The notes under the pieces are model-generated. The model had not been told where the DNA came from and made no database searches. It was given only the letters and a program-made list of their open reading frames with translations. Made by a program: the position numbers and the translations under genes. Shown one piece after another: positions 47,401 through 59,400 of a stretch of DNA of 64,000 nucleotides (its first letter is position 1; each line of letters begins with the position of its first letter). The DNA comes from Symsagittifera roscoffensis (taxonomy: Eukaryota > Xenacoelomorpha > Acoela > Convolutidae): positions 55,150,467-55,214,466 of the forward strand of contig NC_087068.1 of NCBI RefSeq assembly GCF_963678635.1, read 5' to 3'.

Positions 47401-50400
47401 AATTATTTTCTTCGCCACCACCGAGTTTTTTCGTTATTTTACGGCTGCTTATTTATCGGAGAACGGCTTGAAACTTTTAATATTATGCTGATCGGTTTTT
47501 CGTAACAATTAGGCAAGTTTTCTAGCCACTTCAATTTTCATTCTTTTGCGACTACCTTTGCATGTTTTTTACAAGCAGCATTTATAAATATTTTGAAAAA
47601 CTTTTCATCAAACTTGTTATTAGCCTCTTTTTTGGTGTTCAGCTGTTGATATGGTTCCATTCAAAAAATTTGCTCCAATTTGAAAACTCGATATACTTTC
47701 ATTATTCTTAATCCTAAATCAACATAAGTTTGAGTGTGATTTGATTAATCGTAAAGTCTTTCTTTTTGAATAAGAATTGAAGAAGGCTGTTTGGTCTTAA
47801 TCATTGTTTTAAACTGCATGCGATCTCTGAGTTCAGCTCGAAACTCGCTGAGCCAAATGATTTCAACCACTTCTTTCGTGGGTGCCAATGGGAGGTTTTC
47901 ATTTAGGTCAAGTAGTTCGGTAGGATATTCTAGATCGACTTCGAGGACATTTCCAAAATGAGATCTATCGCTCATTTCTGGAGTTTCTTTGAGGCCGTCT
48001 TTTTCCAAGGTGACAAAACTGAGGAGGGGTAGTGAACATGTGTCCATGGCAACACCGTAAAAATTATCAGCCACGATCATCGGACAAAAAAACGTTTTCG
48101 CCCGAAGGGTTGAAATCTCGAACGAATTTGTTGTTCGATTTGAATAATCTTTTTTGTAGCTCGAAGATATTCCTCCTTCTGGTCATATCTTCTGCCAGTT
48201 TCTAGCGCTCCCTCTGGGTGAGAAGCTCCATTGGTGTTTTACAATTTTTCATAAAAGCTTCCCCTGATAGGTTGGCAGCTGATTAGAACTATGTGTAGTC
48301 CAGTCCATATACTTCAAAACAAATTTCGCGAAAAAAGCGAGCAAGAAGTAGAGTATCACAAAGTAAAAACAAATCGTAGTATCAACCTATGTTTGTGCAC
48401 CGATGTTGTTCAAAAGTTTTTTTTTGCATGGTGATGGATTTTTTTGAAGCTGAGGGTTTTCCACCGTTCAGGGTTTCTGTCCATTCTTCAAATGGAGGAA
48501 ACACAATTTCATTAAAAATTTCGAAACTATCCATATAATTATTTAGATAGTATCACTTTTGCTTTAACAAGTCGATATCATTTAATGATCTACCGATTCG
48601 CTGGAAGTATTTTTCGAAATATTGAAAATCATCTACTGGCAAATATAAAACTAATTTTTGATTGAACTTGACATTAACCGAAATGAATCAATGAATCACA
48701 TTTTTTTCAATTGTAGTTGAATTCTCTTCATGAAGATGGATTTTTTTAATGAGCATTTTGAGACTTAAGAGAATATGAGTATTTTCAGTTAATGGAACTA
48801 CCTGAATTTTGTTTCTGATGCTGCGTTTGTCCAAAGCCAGGCAAAAATGATGCATGTCATATCCTGACAAGTTTTGTGTTATCACTGGGGTGAATTTTGG
48901 AGTGCGTCTGTTCTTTTTATAGAACTCATGCGACCATCCCAAAAGCTTTCAGGAGAAATGGCAGTGATTGAGATGTTTATTCTCCTTGTCTGAAAATTCG
49001 TTTTCACATATCCAACATTATGTTGTTTGCTTCTCAACTGATCTGCAATTCCTGAAAAGCGTCGGTATCGTTGTTTACTACTGTAAATGTCATGAACCAG
49101 TTGTTAAAAGGTCGTGGCAAAGTCCAGCGTACAATCGGGTGATCATTTCAGTTTGAAGAATTTTTCATTGTGATTTTCATGTTCAATTATGTCTAAAGTG
49201 TATCCACAGGGATCAGGCTTCTGAAAAATTTTGGTATGACTTTTTGATCGATCGTTGGATGCTGATCTCACTGGCACTACCATCAATTCTAGATCAAAGT
49301 AAAAAACCAACGGACAGTACGTCTTTTCTCGTTCGGCATTGTAATTCTGATGGCTTCATTTTCGTAATATAATTGTACATGACTCTTGTAGCTTTCGTCA
49401 GAGTAGCATACATGATCACAGTTCCTACAGATACCAGCTCAGTTATCGGGCTGTAGGTGACTTAAGTTTCTCAAATTCTGAATGAGAACACAGTGGTATC
49501 GACGTCCGTCGGTCAGAAGCAGCAAGTGCACCAAAACATTGTTTTTTTTGAAACACGGTATGGTCTCAGCTCCCGATTGCGATAAATGAATTCAGAAAAT
49601 ATAACTTATATTCAACTCTCTTTTTAAATTCTGATAGTTTGTAATTGAGTTTACTCATAAACAAATACTAACCAAAAGATGTTGATCTGGCAAAGATTCT
49701 TGTTTTCAAATTCACCGTTTGAGTCAAATGGAATGGTCCTGTGGTATGATCCTATCGGTTGGTGTGCTGAGGTATTTCTTGAACTGTATAGCCATGGACT
49801 CTCATGAATCAAGCTCGGACCGTACTGTACATGAAAGGCGGCTGTGAAGCAAAACAAGAAACACTTGGAACCTCCCACATTTCCAATACTTAATAGAGAT
49901 CGTTCAGATGCTATACTCAGAGGAAGGACATTATTAGATCTTCGACGTACGTGCGAGAATCGTGCCAGCTTGATTCGGAACCGAACCAGTCTTTTGACTT
50001 TCCAGCCGCTACCATGAGCAGTGAAGCCACCAAGAGTGTTTATCACTTGCTGAACCATTTCAAGGTACTGATCATCCGATAGACCTTCACCGTCGATAGT
50101 ATTCAAAACCGTGTTTGAGAACAATGGTAGCTCCTTAGCTTCATCTTCTCCAACTGGTTTGACCAAGTCTATTTCCACCCTAAACTGAACCTTCTGGGGA
50201 CTAACGTGGCTTGCAATGACCTTGTTGACTTCATCACGAGCGTCATCGAAGTATAAAAGTAGTTCATATTCATTAGAGGGTATATCATAGACCTTCAAAA
50301 CTCCATCGAAAGCTGATCCATGGGGCAAAGGTTGTCTTGCAGCAGGTGTTTCCTTGTTCCAGTTGGGCATTCCATGTGCAGCGATGAGATTTTCGTCGGA

Positions 50401-53400
50401 AACCGCTTTGTCGGTGAGGTTCTTACAACAGTAAACACATTTGCAAACAACAGCTGATTCATATTAAATCTGGTTTGTTGGTTCATACCTAAAAGGTGTC
50501 GAGACTGAAGACCGCAGTTGTCAAACTCAAGCCACTTCGCTTGGGTTGTAATGCGCTTCACCTTTTCTTTATGTCGTCTTAAGCTTCGGTAATCAGCGAA
50601 ATCTCGAGGACAACTGAGCGTCATCGAAGGTGTTTGTAGAGTTGGCAACTACAAATTGCAAGGTGTTTGCAGAGTTGGCAACATTGATGACTTTTTTGAT
50701 TGGTGAAATTTCTCAAGATTTTGAACGAAACTAGTTCGCAAAGCTTTAAACTTTTTGGATTTGAGAGAGATAGTTTAATTTCAATAAGAAACAGTTGAAG
50801 TTGAGAAAAAAAGACCAAGTTGAAACCATGGTTTTGAGGTTGAAGCTCAGGAAATAGTTAACCATAATTCCTATGGTTAAAAGGGTATAAAGTCTTTTGA
50901 TTGAGTGGTTTTTTTAAGTTGCAATACTCAGTCTTGTTAAGGAATAAATTATTCATACTTTGCAGTTTTGTATTTCCCTTAAAAGACATTTGCTTAACAA
51001 TGTGGTTAAAATCCTCTGCTTTTGGTATAGTTTAGTTTAAAGTGATAGGTACTTCCATAGAAATTGACGAGGAATAATTATAAGGCGACAATTATTTGTA
51101 GGAGGAAAAAATTGTAGGATGTTTTCATTGTTTTTTGTTTGCTTTTTTTTTATACGCATAACAAGTTTTTATAATTGCATTCTAGTCTCAGAAAAAAAAA
51201 TTCGTTTCAGAATCCAAATAAACCACCTCAATCAATCACTTTTCTATGATATCCTGAAAATGGTTTGAACCAATCAATTTTCGATTAAAAAAAACATTTT
51301 TTTTTTCAAACTTTTTTAACCAAAAATTATCGATTATTCACATGGCATTTGCTTATAAAAGATATACAATTGCATAATGATGGCTAAAAACCCTTTTCGT
51401 TATTTCCTTAAGAGTCCTGGCTAACCCCAGCAGGCACCAGAGTGAGAGCAGAGAACAATTGAAACAGCTAAAATATGGCTGAGAATTTAGTTTTGTTATG
51501 AAAAAGAATGCTATCATTATCCTGAGTCCTGAAGGGGATAGAAAAAATAGAACGTCAGTGAACTCTCAACTAGCAAAAAAAAACGATATTATTTTTAAAA
51601 GAAAAATAAAATTTGAAAATTTTCATTTTGATTTATAAGCAATGAAGCCTGTTATTTTCAAAAAAATTAAGGACAAGCCATAATTAATCTTATCAAAAAT
51701 TGCTGTTGAACTGATTGACAGAGATAAAAGCAAATCTTTAGTTTCCATTTTTCATTTTTGATTGAAAACTACAAAGCAAAACTGAAATAAAAAAAAATCA
51801 GGGACAAAAAATAATCAAAAATTAGGCCACTAAGATTTGAAAAATGAAAAGTTTAAATTAAACCACGAAACTTCAAACTGATACACTCTTGATGGATATA
51901 AAATTTTCGAGTTTTTAAATTTCGAGATTTGCTAAGCATTAACCGTCGGTTTCTCTGATACTATACTGGATGGAATGGTGCTTTGACTGATGAAAGAATT
52001 AAGCGAAAACTGCTGCTGGGTTAAGTTGAAATGTGATTTCGGCTTCCCGGTTTCAATGAGATTTTGGCGTCTGCTGGCCCCCGTTTTTTTTTGGTTGAAT
52101 CTGGCAATTCAATTGACTCAATATCCCAGTAGGATGCTGGCTATGCCATTTCCCTAAAAAATCCTTCTTGGTTGTGATAGTCAGGATTCGACTGACACTC
52201 GTAGTCAAACAGTATCTTTCTCGGCACCCGTTTATATGCACGAAGGGTCTGAACATCAGTGCGCTTCAGTGAAGGATAGCTTTTTTGTCACACAACAGCT
52301 CTCTTAGACTCTTTTTTTTGTAGAATGATGCAAATTTGATCCTGCAGAACATTCGTAGCATCAACGAGTTTTAGTGACCCATTCCTCGAGTTCGCTGCAG
52401 TGTCTTGGTTCAAGGTCGTTCTCAGGACTGTCTGTTTGTTGACGGTTCCGTTCCTGCTGCATGCACCACTGCAATAGACTCTCTGGTGTCTGTTTGGTAT
52501 ATAATAGCTCTCTCATTAGAATGAAATTAATATATTTGCAGTGGTGAAGCCTTTTTTGATGAAAGTTTGTTGTTTTTCCGTTCTTGATGACTATTTTTGT
52601 TCTGCATTATTTTGGTAGAGCGAAATGAAATTGTGAATAAATCCAGTTTTGGCATTCAGTTTTAGTTATCAAGGTTGGTGGTCTACGGTGTGGTCAATTA
52701 CCAAACATCTTGTTGTTTATAAATTAGATTTGTTTTTAAGGCTTGCGCAGCTTAAGTAGAACACTTAATGCTTTGAATATTATTACTTCAAAGAAACGAT
52801 ATGGCGTCCTTTTATGATATCCTCACGACAAAGTGACGTGAAATTTACGCTTCAAAGAGATAACATAAATACTGCCAGGGTAAATAGCTAAGATTTATGA
52901 CCTAATAAGATCTGGAAAACAAAAATGTCGTGTGCAACTGAAACTCATAGAAGAAACTAACCGTAAAACTAGTTAAATGTCTCCACTGAAGCTTAAGGCA
53001 TACCATAAAAAATTCAGACAAATTATATCAGAAAGTCATACTTATCCGCAAGCTGAATCATTCATATATTCTCTCTTACAGAAAACAGTTGTATAAAACC
53101 TCCACTAGCCAACTATGTACACGCGTGAAAGTGATACGGACTTTTATGATGATTTTCGTGATAATTCTTCGGGAAAAAAGCGTTTAGCCAGAGTTGGAGC
53201 TAAAAGATTTGAGAAAACAGGTATCTATGTTGAACTAAAATAATATAAAAAGAATATTGATCGTGTGTTCAAAAATTATCACGCAGTCATTTTGACGATG
53301 AACGAATTTTATTGTTTAACAGATAAATACTCAAAAGTAAAAACAATGGTCAAAGAACCAACCGGCGAAAGGAGTACGACTTTCACAACCAGAAACTAAC

Positions 53401-56400
53401 CTCAATAACTGTAAGAGTAAAAATGGCGACGATGAAGAATAATACTCTACACATACAGAAAATGTCGAGTGGCGTAAATGAGTTGAGTATACCAGTTTTG
53501 ATTAATAATCAAAATAGTTGAAGCAATGTATGAACAATCGCCTGAATATTTTAAACAATTTCGGAATTTTTTTTGTTTTAAGCAAGAGACCCGTTGGATC
53601 TGCCTTTCCTTCTATTCTATACTAATTTGCATTTGCTGTCCATTCAAGTCAGAACAATTTTTGTTCCCAATCTCTCTATTATGGACAACCACAATTCCAC
53701 GTTCTCATCGAAGTTTCAAAAAACTGCATTAAAAAGTCAACAAAATATGTCAAAACATTTTTTTGTGCCTTTCCTCATTTAGAATTTGATCATGGGAAGC
53801 AGCAATTATCATCTGTCAGGACCACTGATTAAAAAACTGAAGATTGCTATAAGCTACAACTCGATCAACAACCTTGACATTGGTGGAGCTCCCGTACGAA
53901 AACAATTGTCGCAAATTTGTTTTGCTTCAAAATCTTATTCCATTCAATCCCAATTTGACTTTTTTACTAATGTAACCATCGAACGTTTTGTTAGAATAAA
54001 AAACAGTGATAACGCTGCTGATTTTCTGAAATCACTGATATTAATTTAGAGTGGGTATGGCCGCTTTGTTTGTTAAATTTATAATAAAGAAAAATTCAAA
54101 CTCCAAGAATTGTTCTTAGAGATTGACATAATGCAAACAGCAAGTGGGCTATCTATCAAACAAAATCAATTTTTGGAAAAAAACTGTTTTAGAAAGACAT
54201 CATTATCATAAATTTGTAACAACATAGGTATAGCAAAATCATCATGTCATGGTCATTCGCCACAAAACCTACAGAAAATCCTAAATGAAATTATATCATG
54301 AGCGACAAAATTACAATGAAGTCCACGCAAGACCGAGTTAGCTGATCGAGTTGGCTAGTTCATCAGTATTTGGTTTCTTTTTTTCTTCATTCAGGGACAC
54401 AATTAATCAGAGATAATGGGATTTCTGACCAAATATGCCGCGTCTCGTTTACAGCCTCTATAGCATGAGTTCGCGAGACATTAGCATTATTTTGAACGAT
54501 GCGTGCTAAAATCTCCAAGTGAGTTTTTTGAAGATCGATAAAGTTGTTTTAATCTCCTAAACTTTTAAATTCTAGTATGGGACCATCAGGTGAATAAGAC
54601 GAATACATTTTTTGAGTGAATGCTTTTTCACATGTACCTGTAAAAGAGGTTTTTAAAATGATGCTAATGAGCTATTAGTTTCTTCATCGCAATAAGTTAG
54701 AAAACATTTTGCCTTTTTGAAACAAAATTGGAGCAAAATCTCAGTGGTTTAATCAGAGATAATGGGATTTCTGACCAAATATGCCGCGTCTCGTTTACAG
54801 CCTCTATAGCATGAGTTCGCGAGACATTAGCATTATTTTGAACGATGCGTGCTAAAATCTCCAAGTGAGTTTTTTGAAGATCGATAAAGTTGTTTTAATC
54901 TCCTAAACTTTTAAATTCTAGTATGGGACCATCAGGTGAATAAGACGAATACATTTTTTGAGTGAATGCTTTTTCACATGTACCTGTAAAAGAGGTTTTT
55001 AAAATGATGCTAATGAGCTATTAGTTTCTTCATCGCAATAAGTTAGAAAACATTTTGCCTTTTTGAAACAAAATTGGAGCAAAATCTCAGTGGAGTTCGA
55101 TTCTTTGGAATGATAATTTTTGTTTTTCTTTTTGCGGTTTTTGCCGTCTTATTTTTTTTATCATACTAGATCTGCTTCGACCAGCTCTAATTTTCTATTT
55201 GATCATGTTTTTTACTGTGTTTTTTTAAAGCTTGTTTGGTGTTTTCTTCCGAGTTGTTATATCTGATAATTCGGGTGCTGCTTGAACTTTTCTACTCCAA
55301 TAGGTTTTTTTGCCGGTACTAAAAATTTCCGAGCTAAGGGAAGTGCTATTCATTCAATACCCATAGTCTGAGCCCCGAAGCCACTACACCGCCGTCTGTA
55401 ACGTCCTGAGGAGTGTGGCATATGATCGCTTGATTATGATAGTACGCCTCCACAATCTTCATCAGGAAAATTTGCTATTGCAAAGTCGGCACAAATTTTC
55501 CTCCTGCTCCCGCAAATGGTACAAGTCAAACGGTTTCTGTTCATAGATTTACAGCAATGCTCTATGTGTTATTCACGAGGAATTTTTTACAATCAACTTG
55601 CGATGAATTGGTTGCAAGCGTAACCCTTTTTCACTCTTCGACTACTATCAATGACTCTTAACAACGGAGCATTGGTGTCACCCACAATCTCATGATGAAT
55701 GATGTCTAACGATAAATCGTCACTTGGATTTAAGCAGAGATATCCATAGGGTTGCCGGATATGAGATGTTGTGATGTGAGAGTGCTATGGATATGACTGG
55801 ATTCTTCATGACTAATATGGTAGCACGTTCCATCTCGTAAACCTTTCAAACCAAATATACTGGGAACATGTGGACTTTCAATTGTTATTCCTTCCCATAA
55901 AAGCATCCATAATGAAATATGTTTGATAATGGGGTCCATGATGCTATAACTGAAATTTTCAAGATCCACCTTCCGATTGATTTTGTTGCATAATTTCTCA
56001 ATTTCATCATATTCACCTCTGTTTCACCTGTCTCTCTATCATATGGTCTAGATATTTTATTTTTTGATACTTTAAGGCTTGTTTTACCTTTGACTTTTTT
56101 GTAGTACACTATTTTGGCATCTGTCACATTGTTGATTTGAGTGGGAAACGATATTTCTGCCAATGCAACTCTCCATTCACCTTGTTGATCGATATCTTGG
56201 CTGAATTGATTTTTTAAGTTCGGTAGCGAGTTGTGAAAAACTAAGTTTAGGCTGATGACACCGATATAATAGTAAATGAATCTTTTTTGCATCTAATGTT
56301 GTCATACATTGTTTAGTTTGTTTCTTCTTTTGGCAATACCCTGATTAGTTGGGGCTGATTAAAATTACCCTCTATTGGTTCCATATCGGTGTCGATGAGA

Positions 56401-59400
56401 TTTTAAACTGGTTGGTATGTGAAATATTTCAAAAAGTTCGTCTGTGATGTATTGCTTATAATTTTTTGAAAAGGAATGTCAATTTTAGCTATTCGAATAA
56501 AAACCACCAACGTAAAGCTTTGGTCGGCGAACTAGTTTCAGCGACTGTTCTGCTCTTAATGACTTAGACCTGAAAGGTCCTTTTTGGTCACTTTCTTCGG
56601 GTTAATTTTGTAACGCGGTTTGTTCTCGAGTTAAATTTTTTGACAAAATCTTGAAGTTTATTGATTTAAAATATGCCCATTTGTCCTCCAAATACTTTTG
56701 AATCAAACCTTTTAGTAATCGAATGTTCCTGTCCGCGAAAGCTTACTTTTTTCACTTACTGTTGAATAATTTTCAATGCCTTTTTCTTTCTTAAAACTTA
56801 GACAAACCCCTTGAACTCAGTGCTATTGTCTGCCTAGATTTTGTGGCTGAATTATTTTTATCATTTGTTTAAAATGCTTTTGCAGTTGAGGTAGCATACT
56901 TTGATTTCAATGATTGTACACGAAGAAATCGGGACGACTTGCAATCCACTGCAACCATAAAATACAGAAGGTCTTTGTTGCAATCTACAAATTTATCGCT
57001 AGATCAATTGACCCTGTTTTTTTTCATAAATTGACACTTTGAGACGCTTTGTTTGACGACGAGTTGTTCGATATTTTGTGTATGCAGGTTCTTTATGTAG
57101 AAAAATGTTTCATTTTATTTCGTGAAGTTTTTTTTTCCTCTTTTAAATTTTTTACACTGCCAACAAATGCTGGACCTTCAACTGTAAATTTAGTTTTCAA
57201 TTGTTTTTCTTCTGCTGCTGTAAGCTTGCCATTTTTTGTATTCGTCTTTGTGTTATCCGTCATTGCAGAATCTTAACCGTTATCTGGCTTTCCGTATGCT
57301 CCAGAGTCTTTTTCTCCCTTTTCTCGTTTAGGCTTTTGCGCTGCCTGTTCTCTTTCTCTTTCTGCTACAGTCCTTCTGATTCTGCGTCTTTTAGCGCTTT
57401 TTGAGCCGGAACTTGTCGACGGTGTTTTGGTAGAAAGGAGGGTTGTCAATGTCGAAGGGGAAATTGTGAAACCTCTGCGTCTTCGCTTCTGCTGAAACTG
57501 CTCTGTAGTCATAGGCCTCAAAATCAGTATGAAAAATGGTAGTAATTTTCTTTTCTTTGTGTATCTTACAAAAAAAAATCAGCTTTAAGTCCGGTTGGAA
57601 CTTTATCAACGTAAAGCTCTTCATAATTTTTGTTTATTATGACTCGCCCGGACTTTTTTCTAGAAAATTTTCGCTCGCTTAAGTTTGTGGTCGTCCATAA
57701 GTTCTACTTGTAACATAATATGTTCAGTAGTTAAGGCGTCATTAAGCTCAGTGCTTGTTTCCAGTTCACTTCCTTCATCTTCAGTTAGAAGTGGAGCTTG
57801 TTCATGTGGATTGCATTCTTATTTAGCAACAATTGGCATTTCACGGGATGGTATGAGGCCAGGGGTTGGTGTTTCAGGAGAGAATCAATAGCCGCTGTTG
57901 TTGTATTTGGGGGTCGTAAGCGGTTCAGGTATGATATTTGCGGTTCTTTATGTTTGATGATGTTTTCAAGCAAAATATGCGCTACATGTGGTTTTTCTCT
58001 GATGTATATATGCTTCGGAATTAAAACAAATTCTTCTGATGCCATTTCAAAGCTGTCAAAAATTTGAAGTAAAAATAAATGAGATGTCTGATTAGATTAA
58101 ATCCCTGTTTGCTCAGTATAAAAGCTCGTTTCTTTTCAATACACGTTTTTGGATTGATCAAAGTTTTGTATGATTTTTCGAAGTTATCGAGATTTGGATT
58201 ACTGACAGTACTTTACCGTTGTTTACATTGAGCAAGCGTTCACAAAAACCGGACAAAAATTGACTCTTTGATGTTTGTTTTCTAATAAAGCCCCGTAGTT
58301 GAGTTGGATTCAACTGTACCATGTGCTGCAGAAAACATAATTTTTTCATTTGTAATGGATGTCCTAATTAATGGCAACTACAAAATTTATCATCCAGGTG
58401 GTATTATGTTTGAGCACTATCTAAAACAGTCTGATATTCGGGGATCTATTTCTATTACTAGATGTCCAAAGCTGTGACTTGTAGCCAGTTCATACGCGAT
58501 TCGTAAGAGTTTGGGTACACTAAGTTGCCTTCCCTGATGATCAAGTTGCTAAATATTAGGAATTGGTTTGGTTAAAATGACGTGAGATGAGTCAAGTCAA
58601 ACTAAGCCGTTTTGTTTTCCTGCCGTTGCTAGTTTAACGAATTCTTTATCATTAAATATTTCTTCTTAAGCATTTATAGCTTAGGCATTTTCATCCGTCA
58701 TTGTAAAATATGCAGATTGGAAAACAAATATCGAAGACAATTAATTAGAAAAACAAAACAATGAAAAAAAAAATTTCGTATTAATTTTCAAAGTTTTTTC
58801 CTGAGTTTTTGATGTTTTTGATTTCTAAGATGAAACTATTAACTCATTTGAATAAATCTACTAACTTCATTTGAATAAAACTAAAATTTCAAGGCTTAAT
58901 TCAACTTTTTTGAAATTTTTATTTCGTTCGAATTACGGCTGAAACACGGATATATATCACTCAACCCTTTCCGAGGATTATTTTTGTTAGCTGAATTTGT
59001 GTGGAAAACAAAAAAACTAAAACACGCCTGAATAAAAAATGGTCGGATCAAAAGAAAACTTGAAAACCAAAAAACTTCATCGTCATAAGTTTTTCACCGA
59101 ATTTAGCAAATGTTTTTCTGACAAAGCCCTTTTTTGCGGTTTCCATGAATTCAATACCGACTGTTTGCTTTGTACTATTTTTTAACTGATCGTTTTTCGC
59201 TTTTATTATCTATCATTCCTCGATGTTTCAGACGATGTCGGAAGCCCAGTGTTTCGAGTGAAAGGAGACGTTAAGCAGCCTGTCTGCTTATGGGGAGTCG
59301 TTAAACACAGTCCGTCATACTGCGGTAAGCCCGAACAACCGATAGCGGCGTCGAGGATTGCCTTTTACACTGAGTATTTCAATCGAGAACCGAACCCCAA

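Larger units (their letters stand above)
39601..59231 (+). other. Intron 6 of gene 2, 19.6 kb, host to BEL/Pao and Polinton remnants
   Basis: Donor GACG|GTAAGA and acceptor ATGTTTCAG|AC match the positions and phase of the 2.67-kb intron 6 in gene 1. The size difference is explained by nested transposon sequence. If the intron is removed correctly, the product is like gene 1; if not, the stalk and the last Cys pair of the S1 domain are lost. Confidence 0.7.

Noticed and set aside
57049-57404. Plus-strand hydrophobic frames over the Polinton integrase start
   Set aside because: They are antisense to a recognisable integrase N-terminus and consist mainly of Phe/Cys/Ser from T-rich sequence.
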